Assembly: GCA_003246455.1 (NCBI GenBank)
Contig: QKAF01000022.1
Location: 1 to 64,000 of the forward strand
DNA: 64,000 bases
Source: Bacteroidota bacterium
GTDB lineage: Bacteria > Bacteroidota > Ignavibacteria > SZUA-365
Direction of reading: 5' to 3'
Shown here: positions 1-9,210 of the stretch, in pieces
Layout: the number at the start of each line of letters is the position of its first letter
Numbering within the stretch: the first letter of the stretch is position 1
Notes under the pieces: generated by a model
What the model was told of the DNA's origin: nothing
Database searches by the model: none
The model's input: only the letters and a program-made list of their open reading frames with translations
Translations under genes and position numbers: made by a program

Positions 1-1
1 G

Positions 2-154
2 GAGATCAAAAAAGCATATCGCAGGCTCATGTCGAAATACCATCCTGACCGTGTCGCCACACTGGGTGAGGACCTGCAGAAGGCCGCCAGCGAGAAGGCG
101 ATGGCGATCAACGAGGCATACCACATCATCGAGCGCCGTCGCGGATTCAAGTAA
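2..154 (+). CDS. J-domain (DnaJ-like) protein, C-terminal end only
   Basis: The frame is open from the left edge and ends at a TAA at 152-154, giving about 50 residues. They hold the second half of a J domain: a basic helix, the diagnostic HPD tripeptide (in YHPDR), and a helix ending in NEAYHII. J domains stimulate the ATPase of DnaK/Hsp70. Because the protein ends right after the J domain, the domain is C-terminal, as in DjlA/TerB-type co-chaperones, not N-terminal as in classical DnaJ. The start and any TerB or membrane part lie outside the window, so a DjlA assignment is inference. Confidence 0.8.
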   Translation, partial: EIKKAYRRLMSKYHPDRVATLGEDLQKAASEKAMAINEAYHIIERRRGFK

Positions 155-216
155 GCGACGCCTGGCACGGGCAGATCGGCCGCGGCGTCAGCCGCAGGGA
201 TAAATGTGAAAAATAC

Positions 217-249
217 GGAAAGCGCGCGGCCGATCGACCGCGCGCTTCC
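217..249 (-). terminator. GC-rich hairpin, likely terminator of the lpx operon
   Basis: A ten-base stem (220-229 with 238-247) made of alternating G and C lies downstream of the minus-strand oxidoreductase gene. On the minus strand it is followed after a few bases by a short T run (the A-rich stretch 209-213 on the plus strand). It also lies downstream of the plus-strand J-domain gene, so it may serve both. Confidence 0.5.
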
Positions 250-285
250 TGCATGGACAATGCTGTTGATTTCCCGGATGCGGCG

Positions 286-1266
286 TCAGGCCTGTATCAG
301 CCGGACAATTTCTTCCGCGACCTCGAGTGCCTGCTGCCCCGCATGGCCGTCGACCACGGGGGGGGTGCCGTTTCGCACCGCGTCGACGAAAAGCTGCAGC
401 TCGTGCCGGAGGGGATTGTGATCCTTCGGAACGGGCGGCTGTTCGTAAACGATGTTGCGCTTGTGCTTACCCTGTTCGATCATCCCGAGCATGTACGTGG
501 GAGACACTTCCGATTCATCGACGTCGACGAGACGGAAGACCTCCGCGAGCCCCTGGAGAAAATCGATCGATATGTACGCGTTTTTCTGGAACAGGCGCAT
601 TTTCCGCATGCGGTTCTGCGAAATCCGGCTCGCCGTAATGTTCGCCACGCAGCCGTTGGCGAACTTGATGCGGGCGTTGGCGATGTCCGCCGTATCGGAA
701 ACGACCGGGAGGCCGCTGGCGTCGATCGATACCACTTCGCTTCGCACGAGGCTCAGGATGATGTCGATATCATGGATCATGAGATCGAGGACCACCGCGA
801 CGTCCGTTCCCCGCGGATTGAACTGCGCGAGCCGATGCGATTCGACGAACAGCGGGGCAAGGTGGTAGCTGTCGAGCGCCACGATCGCGGGGTTGAACCG
901 TTCGATATGTCCGACCTGGATCGCGACCCCGTGTTCGCGGGCGAGTGCGTTCAGCTGCCGTGCCTGCTCCACGGTCTCGGTGATCGGTTTCTCGAGGAAC
1001 ACCGGTTTCCCGCGGCGAATGGCCTCCGCGGCAATCTCGAAGTGCATCGAGGTCGGCGTTGCGATGCTCAGGGCATCCACGCTGTCGAGCAGGTCGTCTG
1101 CCGAAACGGCCGCGCGGGAACCGTATTCTTCCGCGACGCGATTGGCGGTTTCCTGGTCGATATCATAGACCGCGGAGAGAACCGCGCCTTCCGCCGCCGA
1201 GAGCATCTTCGCATGGAGGGAACCCAGATGCCCGAGGCCGATCACGCCGACGTTCAGTGATGCCAT
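286..1266 (-). CDS. Gfo/Idh/MocA family NAD(P)-dependent oxidoreductase
   Basis: 326 residues. The N-terminus is a Rossmann fold with the dinucleotide loop GLGHLG (residues 10-15), and the Gfo/Idh signature EKP occurs near residue 93 (GKPVFLEKPITE). The C-terminal half is the alpha/beta substrate domain. It begins 6 bases after lpxA on the same strand and so is the third gene of a lipid A operon. Oxidoreductases of this family next to lpxA include GnnA, which oxidises UDP-GlcNAc at C3 for 3-amino sugars in lipid A, but no GnnB-type aminotransferase is present here. The sugar-nucleotide link is therefore inference; the family call is firm. Confidence 0.85.
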   Translation of the reverse strand: MASLNVGVIGLGHLGSLHAKMLSAAEGAVLSAVYDIDQETANRVAEEYGSRAAVSADDLLDSVDALSIATPTSMHFEIAAEAIRRGKPVFLEKPITETVEQARQLNALAREHGVAIQVGHIERFNPAIVALDSYHLAPLFVESHRLAQFNPRGTDVAVVLDLMIHDIDIILSLVRSEVVSIDASGLPVVSDTADIANARIKFANGCVANITASRISQNRMRKMRLFQKNAYISIDFLQGLAEVFRLVDVDESEVSPTYMLGMIEQGKHKRNIVYEQPPVPKDHNPLRHELQLFVDAVRNGTPPVVDGHAGQQALEVAEEIVRLIQA

Positions 1267-1272
1267 GTCTGC

Positions 1273-2073
1273 TTACTCCTTGCCCGCGCTCAGACGGGCC
1301 GCCCGGACGATGCCGCGGCTGCTGTCAGCGATGAAATCGAGAATGAGAGTTACTTCAGGGGTCTGCTCGAGATTGTCGCGGATCCATGCCACGGCCTGCG
1401 ACACGTTCATTCCCTTGCGATACAGCGAGGCATACACCTCATCGAGCAGTGCGAGGGTCTCGCGCGTGAACCCGCGTCGGCGGAGACCGATGGCGTTGAG
1501 GCCTTCGAACTGCGCAGGAGAACCGCCGGAGAGAATGTAGGGGGGGATGTCTTTCACCACGCGGGTTTTCGCGCCGACCATCACATGTGCGCCGATGTGG
1601 CTGAACTGATGAATGCCGGTGAGGCCGCCGATGATCGCCTGGTCGCCGATGATGCAATGTCCGCCCATCTGCGTACTGTTGGCGATGATGACGCTGCTGC
1701 CGACCTGGCAGTCGTGCGCGACATGCACATAGGCCATGAGAAGGCAGTCGCTGCCGACGGTGGTTTTCCAGGAATGCGTCGTGGCGCGGTTCAGCGTGCA
1801 GTATTCGCGGACCGTGCAGTTGTCCCCGAGATAGAACTCGGTCTTCTCGTTGGCGTATTTCAGGTCCTGCGGCGGCGTCGCAACCACGGTGCCCTGGTGG
1901 ATGGTGCAGTTTTTCCCGATGCGGGCGCCGTTGTCGACGAGCACATGGGGACCCAGTGTCGTGCCTTCGCCGATGGTGACGTCGGCATTGATGGTGCAGT
2001 AGGGACCGATGACCACGCTGTCGGCGATTTCCGCCCTTGGGTCAACGATCGCGGTAGGATGAATGTTCGACAT
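1273..2073 (-). CDS. lpxA: UDP-N-acetylglucosamine acyltransferase LpxA
   Basis: 266 residues, the usual LpxA length. It transfers an R-3-hydroxyacyl chain from acyl carrier protein to UDP-GlcNAc, the first step of lipid A synthesis in the cytoplasm. The sequence starts MSNIHPTAIVDPRAEI and runs through the left-handed beta-helix hexapeptide repeats; the catalytic His region reads MAYVHVAHDCQVG, followed by the expected GGHCIIGD segment and a helical C-terminal domain. It sits between lpxC/fabZ and the oxidoreductase, with 39- and 6-base gaps, in the order expected for the Bacteroidota/Chlorobiota lipid A operon. Confidence 0.96.
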   Translation of the reverse strand: MSNIHPTAIVDPRAEIADSVVIGPYCTINADVTIGEGTTLGPHVLVDNGARIGKNCTIHQGTVVATPPQDLKYANEKTEFYLGDNCTVREYCTLNRATTHSWKTTVGSDCLLMAYVHVAHDCQVGSSVIIANSTQMGGHCIIGDQAIIGGLTGIHQFSHIGAHVMVGAKTRVVKDIPPYILSGGSPAQFEGLNAIGLRRRGFTRETLALLDEVYASLYRKGMNVSQAVAWIRDNLEQTPEVTLILDFIADSSRGIVRAARLSAGKE

Positions 2074-2112
2074 ATCCGTATGCTGATGTGTATGGTGTCG
2101 CCCGAATTACGC

Positions 2113-3528
2113 TCAGGCGTCGTTTTTCTTGACCTGTACCTTGTCCACGACCGCGGCCATCATATCGGCTTCCGCGACCAGGTCGCCGTCGACGAAGGCC
2201 TTGCCGCGCATCTGGATGATGTTCCGGCGCTTGTTCGTCATTTCCACCTCCATGACCAGCTGATCGCCGGGCACGACGGGACGGCGGAATTTCGCGTTGT
2301 CGATTGTGGAGAAAAAGGCCAGTTTCTCTTTCGGATTCTCCAGCGTGTTGAGCATCAGAATCCCGCCGCACTGTGCCATCGCCTCGATCATGAGCACGCC
2401 CGGCATGACGGGCTGTCCGGGGAAATGTCCCTGGAAGAACGGCTCGTTCATCGTGACGTTCTTGATGCCCACGATTTTCTTGTCGATTTCCAGGCTGACG
2501 ATCTTATCGACCAGGAGGAACGGATAGCGATGCGGAAGAATCTCGCTGATGGCGTTGATGTCGAACACCAGGCCCTTTTTGCGCTCGTGCTGGAATTTCT
2601 TCACCAGGCGCTTCTCGAGATAGAGCTTGCGGATCATCCGTGCGAATTCGACGTTGCTCGCGTGTCCCGGACGCGCCGCGAGAATCTGCGCCTTGAGAGG
2701 AACACCGACCAGTGTCAGGTCGCCGAGCAGGTCGAGCAGTTTGTGCCGCGACGGTTCGTTCCGGTACCGGAGCGTAATGTCGTTGAGGAAGCCGTGGTCG
2801 TTGAGGTGGATGTTCTTGTCCACCTTCAGTTTTTTCCCGATCGCGTCGAGGTCCTCGCGCGTCATGTCGCGGTCCACGATGACGACGGCGTTGTCGAGCG
2901 AACCGCCCTTGATCAGCCCGGCGTCATGCAGCTGTTCCACCTCGGTCAGGAAGCAGAACGTCCGCGAAGACGCGAACTCGCCCACGAATTCGTCGAGCGA
3001 AAACATCCCGGTATGCTGACTGCCCAGGGCCGGATTCTTGTAGTCGACCATCACCGTCATGCGGAAGTCGTCGAGCGGGAGCGCGACGATATCGATTTCC
3101 TTTTCGGCGTTGGTGAACTGGATCGTCCGGTCGATGATCAGATAATCCTTCAGCGCATCCTGTTTCTGAACGCCCGCGCGCTGCAGCGCCTCGACGAAAG
3201 GCATCGCACTGCCGTCGCCGACGGGAGGTTCGATGCCGTCGATCTCAATGACGAGGTTGTCGATCTGCAGTCCGGCGACCGCGGCAAGGACATGCTCGAC
3301 TGTGTAGACCTTGATGTCGCCATGTCCGAGCGTCGTGCCGCGGGACACGTCCACAACGTAATCGACGATCGCGGGAATCTCCGGATTTCCGCCGAGATCC
3401 GTGCGAACGAAGCGGATTCCGTAATTCTCGGGTGCGGGTTTGAACGTCAGTGTGCACTGCGCTCCTGTGTGTAATCCGGTACCCGAGTAGGACACCGCTT
3501 CCTGTATTGTGCATTGGTGAACGAGCAT
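2113..3528 (-). CDS. lpxC/fabZ: Bifunctional LpxC deacetylase / FabZ 3-hydroxyacyl-ACP dehydratase
   Basis: About 471 residues when started at the Met of MLVHQCTIQEAVSYSGTG, the usual LpxC beginning; an upstream Met at 3552 would add 8 residues. Residues 1-310 are LpxC, the zinc deacetylase that commits UDP-3-acyl-GlcNAc to lipid A: zinc and catalytic His motifs appear as EHVLAAVAGLQIDN and HKLLDLLGDL. Residues about 330-465 are FabZ, with the hot-dog motifs LPHRYPFLLVD and GHFPGQPVMPGVLMIEAMAQ that carry the catalytic His and Glu. The fusion ties membrane fatty acid supply to lipid A synthesis and is known from Bacteroidota and Chlorobiota. First gene of the minus-strand operon, divergent from ppk. 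Confidence 0.96.
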   Translation of the reverse strand: MLVHQCTIQEAVSYSGTGLHTGAQCTLTFKPAPENYGIRFVRTDLGGNPEIPAIVDYVVDVSRGTTLGHGDIKVYTVEHVLAAVAGLQIDNLVIEIDGIEPPVGDGSAMPFVEALQRAGVQKQDALKDYLIIDRTIQFTNAEKEIDIVALPLDDFRMTVMVDYKNPALGSQHTGMFSLDEFVGEFASSRTFCFLTEVEQLHDAGLIKGGSLDNAVVIVDRDMTREDLDAIGKKLKVDKNIHLNDHGFLNDITLRYRNEPSRHKLLDLLGDLTLVGVPLKAQILAARPGHASNVEFARMIRKLYLEKRLVKKFQHERKKGLVFDINAISEILPHRYPFLLVDKIVSLEIDKKIVGIKNVTMNEPFFQGHFPGQPVMPGVLMIEAMAQCGGILMLNTLENPKEKLAFFSTIDNAKFRRPVVPGDQLVMEVEMTNKRRNIIQMRGKAFVDGDLVAEADMMAAVVDKVQVKKNDA

Positions 3529-3632
3529 GACGGCCTGCTTTGAATGGAACATTTCTTCGAATCAACGCAATCTCACTAAAATCGGGATTATTTCGGGAAA
3601 GTACAATGTTGTTGCGCGCGATACGGGCGGTC

Positions 3633-3663
3633 GTGATTCTCATCCGCCGATTCGCTACATTTG
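3633..3663 (+). promoter_or_regulatory. Possible Bacteroidota-type promoter of ppk
   Basis: TACATTTG at 3656-3663 matches TAnnTTTG exactly; a GTGA at 3633-3636 stands 19 bases upstream where TTGn is expected, so the -33 part has one mismatch. It lies 38 bases ahead of the proposed ppk start. Confidence 0.4.
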
Positions 3664-3701
3664 ATGCTCACGACCATTTCCCGACGACCGCAGGACGCTT
3701 C

Positions 3702-5906
3702 ATGACCCCGAACGAGAAAGCTGCGTACACGAATATTCACCATATGCACGCGCGCGCGCAGGATGCCGCCGCGGATGACCGCTCGCAGGAGGCATCCGCC
3801 GCCGCCGACGAGACTGCCAGCGTCGATCTGTATGCGCCGTCTTCCTATTTCAACCGCGAGCTGAGCTGGCTCGACTTCAACTGGCGCGTGCTGAAGGAGG
3901 CGCTGGACCCCGAACTTCCGCTGCTCGAACGGCTGAAGTTCATCGCGATTACCGCTTCGAACCTCGATGAATTCTACATGATCCGCGTGGCGGGACTCAA
4001 ACAGCAGATCGAGCTGGGGGTGACCGACCGTCCGTCCGACGGCATGACCGCGGAGGAAACGCTTGAAGCGGTGCGCGCGGATGTGTGCCGTATGAACAAG
4101 GCGATGTCGGACTGCTTCCTCGGCGAGATCCTCCCTGGGCTCGAAAGGGAAGGGGTGCACCTGCATTCGTATGAAGAGCTCGACGATCAGGCGCGCGAAT
4201 GGTGTGAAGCGTATTTCATCGATCACGTGTTCCCCGTCCTTTCGCCGCTGGCGATCGATCCGGGACATCCGTTCCCGCATCTGCTCAATCGTTCGCTCAA
4301 CCTCGTGATCACGGTCGTGGATTCCATCACGCTCGAGGAGCGCATCGCCGTGGTGCAGGTGCCTCCTGTCGTCCCGCGCCTGGTCCATATCCCCATCCGG
4401 AAGGGCGGCTACCATTACGTGCTGCTGGGCGAGGTCATCGCGGCAAACGCCAACGCGCTTTTCCCCGGCCTTCAGGTGCGGGAGGCCTTCCGCTTCCGTG
4501 TCACGCGAAACGCCGATCTCGACATCGCGGACGACGAGGCCTCGGATCTTCTCAAGACCATCGAGGAGCAGATCCGGCGCAGACGCTGGGGAGCCGTCGT
4601 GCGCGCGGAGATCGATCATCACATGCCGCGCAACGTGTATCGGATGCTGCAGAGCGCCATGCATCTGCAGGACCGCGACATGTACACGGTGGAAGGGCCG
4701 CTGAATCTGGCGGATTTCATGGACCTGGTGAAGCTCCCCATCAAGCACCTGAAGGATCCCCCCTTCACGCCGCGAATCATCGAGGAACTCCGCGGGGACC
4801 ACGACATTTTCGACCGCGTTCGCGAACGGGACCTGTTTTTCCATCACCCGTACGACTCCTTCAGTTCGATCGTGGAGTTCATCGAAGTCGCCTCCGAAGA
4901 CCCCAGCGTCCTTGCCATCAAGCAGACCCTCTATCGTACGAGCGGAGATTCCAGCATCGTCAAGGCCCTCGCGCGGGCTGCGATCAACGGCAAGCAGGTC
5001 ACGGCTTTCGTCGAACTGAAAGCGCGGTTCGACGAGGAAAACAACATCATCTGGGCGCGGCAGCTCGAACAGGCCGGCGTGCACGTCGTGTACGGAATCA
5101 TCGGTCTGAAGACCCACTGCAAGTTCGCCCTTGTCGTGCGCCGGGAGAAAGGCGGTCTGCGCACCTACGTCCATCTCAGCACCGGCAACTATAATGAAAT
5201 CACCGCGCGCCTGTACACGGATCACGGGCTGCTGACCTGCCGTGAGGACATGGCGTTCGAGGCGACGGGACTGTTCAATTATCTGACCGGGTACTCGCAT
5301 CAGACCAACTGGAACAAGATCGTCGTTGCACCGATCTCCCTGCGGCAGAAAGTGCTCGCGCTGATTCAGCGGGAAATGGAAAACCGGCGGGCGGGGAAAC
5401 CTGCGGGCATCACCGCGAAGCTCAACGCGCTGGTCGACGCGCAGGTGATCCGGGCGCTGTACCGGGCGTCGCAGGCGGGGGTCAGAATCGATCTCATCGT
5501 CCGCGGCATCTGCTGTCTCAAGCCCGGCGTCCCAGGGCTCAGCGAGAATATCCGCGTGACCAGCGTCGTCGGAAGATTCCTCGAACATACGCGCGTGTTC
5601 GTCTTCGAGAACGAAGGCGATCCGGAAATCTGGTTCAGCAGCGCGGACTGGATGCCGCGCAACCTCAATCGCCGTGTCGAAGCGATGTGGCTCGTGGAGG
5701 AGCCCACGATCAAGGAACGCGTCCTGAACCACATCATCCCGACGATTCTATCCGATACCGCGAAGAGTTATGTCCTGCAGTCCGACGGCCGGTATGTTCG
5801 GGCCGAAGCGCCGGCGAACGGCGAACGGCTCAGCAGTCAGGAGATGTTCATCCGCTACGCGGAAATCGCTTATCGCGAGCGGCACGATGACGAGGATGGG
5901 GAGTAG
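3702..5906 (+). CDS. ppk1: Polyphosphate kinase Ppk1
   Basis: 734 residues from the ATG at 3702, which has AGGA nine bases upstream; an earlier in-frame Met (3540) would overlap the divergent lpxC and is unlikely. The enzyme reversibly polymerises the gamma-phosphate of ATP into polyphosphate. Domain order is typical: helical N domain (YFNRELSWLDFNWRV, SNLDEFYMIRVAGL), head domain, then two phospholipase-D-like C domains. The autophosphorylated His lies in GLKTHCKFALVVRRE, followed by HLSTGNYNEITARLYTDHG. The roughly 45 residues before the N domain are acidic and Ala-rich and look like a disordered extension. Confidence 0.97.
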   Translation: MTPNEKAAYTNIHHMHARAQDAAADDRSQEASAAADETASVDLYAPSSYFNRELSWLDFNWRVLKEALDPELPLLERLKFIAITASNLDEFYMIRVAGLKQQIELGVTDRPSDGMTAEETLEAVRADVCRMNKAMSDCFLGEILPGLEREGVHLHSYEELDDQAREWCEAYFIDHVFPVLSPLAIDPGHPFPHLLNRSLNLVITVVDSITLEERIAVVQVPPVVPRLVHIPIRKGGYHYVLLGEVIAANANALFPGLQVREAFRFRVTRNADLDIADDEASDLLKTIEEQIRRRRWGAVVRAEIDHHMPRNVYRMLQSAMHLQDRDMYTVEGPLNLADFMDLVKLPIKHLKDPPFTPRIIEELRGDHDIFDRVRERDLFFHHPYDSFSSIVEFIEVASEDPSVLAIKQTLYRTSGDSSIVKALARAAINGKQVTAFVELKARFDEENNIIWARQLEQAGVHVVYGIIGLKTHCKFALVVRREKGGLRTYVHLSTGNYNEITARLYTDHGLLTCREDMAFEATGLFNYLTGYSHQTNWNKIVVAPISLRQKVLALIQREMENRRAGKPAGITAKLNALVDAQVIRALYRASQAGVRIDLIVRGICCLKPGVPGLSENIRVTSVVGRFLEHTRVFVFENEGDPEIWFSSADWMPRNLNRRVEAMWLVEEPTIKERVLNHIIPTILSDTAKSYVLQSDGRYVRAEAPANGERLSSQEMFIRYAEIAYRERHDDEDGE

Positions 5907-5964
5907 GGGGGATGTCGTTTCGCCCGTTCGCACGGGTCGCCGCCGGGCAGCGGGTGCCAGGGAA

Positions 5965-6906
5965 TCAGAGCATCAGGGAAGCGGCGCCGAGCATGCCGGC
6001 GTCATTGCCGAGTTCGGCTGGGAGAATGTGCAGCGCATCACGATGCACTTTGAGCACGCGGGAGGAGGCACTCTGCCGGATACCTTCGAAGAGCGGATCC
6101 CCGGCCGCCGCGATGCCGCCGCCGACGATGAACGTTGTCACGTCGAGCAGGTTCGCGGCGGAGGCGATCGCCACACCGAGCCGTTCCCCGGTGTCGCGCA
6201 GGATCCGTTGCGCCGTGCCATCGCCCCGGGCCGCGGCGTCGGCGATGTCTTTCGGAGTCAACCCTTCCGGGTTCTCTGTCGCGCTGCGGTGCAGGGGACT
6301 GCCTTCGTCGGCGATCAGCGCCGGCACTGCGCGCTGCATCAGATAGCGGATGCCGACGTACGCTTCGACGCAGCCATGGTTCCCGCAGTTGCAGAGGGGA
6401 CCGTCGTCATGGATAGTGATGTGGCCGAATTCGCCGGCGAAGCCGCGCTGCCCGTGATAAATTCGTCCATCCGAGATGATGCCTGCACCCACGCCGGTTC
6501 CCAGCGTGAGTCCGATGAAGTGACTTCGCCCTCTTCCCGCCCCGAAGTGTGCCTCGCCCAGCGCGGCGCAATTCGCATCGTTGTCGACATGAACCGGCAG
6601 GTCCCATCGACGGGAAATCATGGATGCCACCGGCACCTCTCCCCAGGATGGGAGATTCGGCGGGTAGAAGACGACACCGGCCTCGAGATCGATGGCCCCC
6701 GGCACGCCGACGCCGATTCCCGCGACATCCTTCGCTTCTTCATGCGCCAGGAGTTCCTCGATGCACGCGTGAATCTGCACGAACGTCTGCTCCATTTCGG
6801 AATACGCCATGGTCGGTCGCAGCGTACGCGCGAGGATACGGCGACCGGCATCCGTCAGCGCCGCCTTGATGCTGCTGCCGCCGATGTCGATACCGATGGT
6901 AATCAT
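5965..6906 (-). CDS. ROK family sugar kinase, probably glucokinase
   Basis: 313 residues. The ATP/phosphate loop IGIDIGGSSIKAAL opens the protein, the catalytic Asp lies in HVDNDANCAALGEAHFG, and the ROK zinc motif is CNCGNHGCVEAYVG. ROK kinases phosphorylate glucose, N-acetylglucosamine or mannose; this one lacks the N-terminal helix-turn-helix of ROK repressors, so it is an enzyme. The start overlaps the end of the FtsB-like gene by 4 bases, so the pair is co-transcribed. Glucose is the most likely substrate, but this is not provable from the motifs. Confidence 0.88.
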   Translation of the reverse strand: MITIGIDIGGSSIKAALTDAGRRILARTLRPTMAYSEMEQTFVQIHACIEELLAHEEAKDVAGIGVGVPGAIDLEAGVVFYPPNLPSWGEVPVASMISRRWDLPVHVDNDANCAALGEAHFGAGRGRSHFIGLTLGTGVGAGIISDGRIYHGQRGFAGEFGHITIHDDGPLCNCGNHGCVEAYVGIRYLMQRAVPALIADEGSPLHRSATENPEGLTPKDIADAAARGDGTAQRILRDTGERLGVAIASAANLLDVTTFIVGGGIAAAGDPLFEGIRQSASSRVLKVHRDALHILPAELGNDAGMLGAASLML

Positions 6907-7250
6907 TTTTCCTTGCGGGGTTTCTCCGGCACGATGCGGTAGACGATTTCCCCGGGCTTGATCATGCCGTGCGTCTCACGCGCGACATGTTCGATGGCTT
7001 TCTTGTCTTCGCGCAGGCGGTCCCGTTCACGGGTGAGATTCTGCATGTCCCTGTTGAGCTCCACCACCCGCTCACGCTTCTCCTCGAGGTCGGCGTTGAT
7101 GCGGATCCTGCTGACAAATCCCTTTGTGCTGAACAGAAAGTAGGTCATCACCAGTGCGGCGGAAACAAGCAATATCGTGTACGTCCTGTTTTTCAGGATG
7201 CGCACGAGTTTATGCTGCTTTCTCTGTTTGGGATAACCAAATGGTGGCAT
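6903..7250 (-). CDS. FtsB/DivIC-type septum formation initiator
   Basis: 115 residues with a short basic cytoplasmic start, one membrane span at about residues 24-42 (TILLVSAALVMTYFLF) and a periplasmic coiled coil from about 50 to 95 rich in Glu, Arg and Leu, then a short tail with the conserved pattern ARETHGMIKPGEIVYRIV. That is the DivIC/FtsB layout: a small bitopic protein that helps assemble the division septum together with FtsL and FtsQ. It is translationally coupled to the downstream ROK kinase by a 4-base overlap. In this phylum the pair DivIC plus a metabolic gene is common; the functional call rests on architecture and the C-terminal motif. Confidence 0.82.
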   Translation of the reverse strand: MPPFGYPKQRKQHKLVRILKNRTYTILLVSAALVMTYFLFSTKGFVSRIRINADLEEKRERVVELNRDMQNLTRERDRLREDKKAIEHVARETHGMIKPGEIVYRIVPEKPRKEK

Positions 7251-7264
7251 GGGCCAAAAGTAAT

Positions 7265-7293
7265 GAAAAATAAGGGCATTGTAAAGTGCCCTT
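7265..7293 (-). terminator. Intrinsic terminator downstream of the MTHFR operon
   Basis: Stem 7272-7278 with 7287-7293 and an 8-base loop; on the minus strand it is followed by a T-rich tract (complement of 7265-7271). A second, GC-only hairpin (7331-7337 with 7346-7352) lies closer to the stop codon. Confidence 0.6.
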
Positions 7294-7365
7294 TAAGTGA
7301 TACGTGAGAAAAATCGTCGGAGGGACGATACCGGGGGAGCAAACGCCCCCGGGGTGGGGAGGGGA

Positions 7366-9210
7366 TCAGCGCAGGCGCACGCCGTCGAGCACATCGAAAA
7401 CGGACTCGATGCGGCCGAACGGGGCGGAAATCTGGACGCCGGCGATGGATTCCTTCATTTCCTGCAGCGTTTCGCGGGCGATGGCGATTCCCTCCGCGCG
7501 GCCGGCCTCTTTCGAATCGGCGTGCAGCCGCAGCCGTTCCATGATGGTTTCCGGCACATCGCAGCCCGGGACCTCATTGTTCATGAACTCCGCGTTGCGG
7601 AGCGATGCAAGGGGCCACAGCCCGGCGATGACCGGCAGGTGCAGATGCTCGATCCGCCGCATGAACGCATGGAAGACGGTGAGATCGAATACCGGCTGCG
7701 TGACGATGTACTCGGCACCGGCTTCCGCCTTCCAGTCGAGGCGGCGGAGTTCCTGGTCCATGTTCGGCGCTCCGGGATTCGCTGCCACGCCGATGTGCAT
7801 CCCCGCAGGAGGACCGATGGGATTCCCGGCGATGTCGAGGCCATGATTGAGCCGGTCGATGATGTTGACCAGTCCGATGGCATCGACGTCGAACACCGCG
7901 GTGGCGTCGGGGTAATTGCCGAGTTTCGGCGGGTCGCCCGTCACGGCAAGGATATTGCGGACCCCCATGGCCCACGCGCCCAGCAGATCGGACTGTATGC
8001 CGATGACGTTGCGGTCGCGGCAGGCGTAATGCAGCACGGTTTCGATGCCGACTTCCCGCTGGATCAACGTCGCCATGGCCATCGCCGACATGCGGGCGCT
8101 GGCGCGCGGGCCGTCGGGAATGTTGATCACGTCGACCCCGTAATAGAACAGCCGCCGCGCTTTGTCGATTTCGTTCTGGGCCGATATGCCGCGAGGCGCC
8201 ACCAGTTCCACCATCGTCACGAAATGTCCGTCGGTCAGTCTCCGGGCCAGGCGCGATTTTTCTTCCTTCGGAAGCACATGGATGTCAGGGGGGACTTCGA
8301 ACGTTTCGGTGGGGACGACCGGTTCGTGCGTTTTGAATCCGTATGCGCTGATCGCGTTGCGCATGTGCCTGATGTGCTCGGGCCCCGTACCGCAGCAGCC
8401 GCCGATGAGGTTCGCGCCTGCCTGGATGTACCGTTTGGCGTAGGTCCCAAGGTAATCGGGCGATGTGAGGTAGATGTTGCGGCCGTCGACATTTTTCGGT
8501 TTCCCGGCGTTGGGCATGATCGACAGCGGCATGTCCGTGAGCGCGCGTACCTGCTCGAGCCAGCTGAGCATGACGCTCGGTCCGACCGTGCAGTTGACGC
8601 CCAGCGCGTCCGGCTGCATCGCGATGAGTTCGCTCAGAAGCACCGCGGGCCGCGCACCGGTGAGCGAGCTCGCGTCGTCGTTGATCGTGATGTGCGCGAT
8701 CACCGGTTTGTCGCAGCAGGCGCGAACAGCCTGGATGGCCTGCTCCAGCTCATCGGGGTAAATGAACGTTTCGAGCACGAAAAGATCGACCCCGCCTGCG
8801 CAGAGCGCGCGAATCTGCCGCGCGAACAGTTCCTGCGCCTCTTCCCGCGCAAGAGGACCGAGCGGTTCCATCTGAATTCCGAGCGGGCCCACGGACCCGG
8901 CGACGTACACGTCGTCGCCTGCCGCGGAGCGCGCGATTTCGGCGCCGCGACGATTGATTTCCTCGAGTTGATCGAGAAGGCCGTGCGCCGCGAGCTTAAC
9001 CGGATTCGCGCCGAACGTGTTGGTCTCGATGACGTCCGCTCCCGCCTGCACGTAGTCGCGATGCACCTGTTCGACCAGGACCGCGTTGCTGAGGTTCAGC
9101 TCATCGTAGCACTTGTTGATGAACACGCCGCGGCGGTAGAATTCCGTGCCCATGCCCCCGTCGAAGAGTACGACGCCGCGGGCAAGCCGATCCAGGAATT
9201 GTTCTCGCAT
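7366..9210 (-). CDS. Bifunctional homocysteine S-methyltransferase / 5,10-methylenetetrahydrofolate reductase
   Basis: 614 residues, a two-domain fusion of the YitJ type. Residues 1-300 are a zinc-dependent homocysteine methyltransferase: FDGGMGTEFYRRGV, then a zinc Cys in GVNCTVGPS and the Cys pair in IGGCCGTGPEH. Residues about 320-614 are a MetF-like FAD reductase (HFVTMVELVAPRG, NILAVTGDPPKLG, YIVTQPVFDL). Together they could make methyl-THF and transfer a methyl to homocysteine, although the methyl donor of the N-terminal part is not established by sequence. It is the last gene of a minus-strand operon, 37 bases after kdsD. No SAM riboswitch is visible upstream. Confidence 0.93.
   Translation of the reverse strand: MREQFLDRLARGVVLFDGGMGTEFYRRGVFINKCYDELNLSNAVLVEQVHRDYVQAGADVIETNTFGANPVKLAAHGLLDQLEEINRRGAEIARSAAGDDVYVAGSVGPLGIQMEPLGPLAREEAQELFARQIRALCAGGVDLFVLETFIYPDELEQAIQAVRACCDKPVIAHITINDDASSLTGARPAVLLSELIAMQPDALGVNCTVGPSVMLSWLEQVRALTDMPLSIMPNAGKPKNVDGRNIYLTSPDYLGTYAKRYIQAGANLIGGCCGTGPEHIRHMRNAISAYGFKTHEPVVPTETFEVPPDIHVLPKEEKSRLARRLTDGHFVTMVELVAPRGISAQNEIDKARRLFYYGVDVINIPDGPRASARMSAMAMATLIQREVGIETVLHYACRDRNVIGIQSDLLGAWAMGVRNILAVTGDPPKLGNYPDATAVFDVDAIGLVNIIDRLNHGLDIAGNPIGPPAGMHIGVAANPGAPNMDQELRRLDWKAEAGAEYIVTQPVFDLTVFHAFMRRIEHLHLPVIAGLWPLASLRNAEFMNNEVPGCDVPETIMERLRLHADSKEAGRAEGIAIARETLQEMKESIAGVQISAPFGRIESVFDVLDGVRLR

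Noticed and set aside
1585-3474. A 629-codon open frame on the plus strand, opposite lpxA and lpxC/fabZ
   Set aside because: It has no recognisable motif, while the minus strand carries two clear enzymes. Long antisense frames are common here because codon third positions are rich in G and C. The same holds for 3588-5732, 14612-16537, 16534-18378 and 51883-53559.
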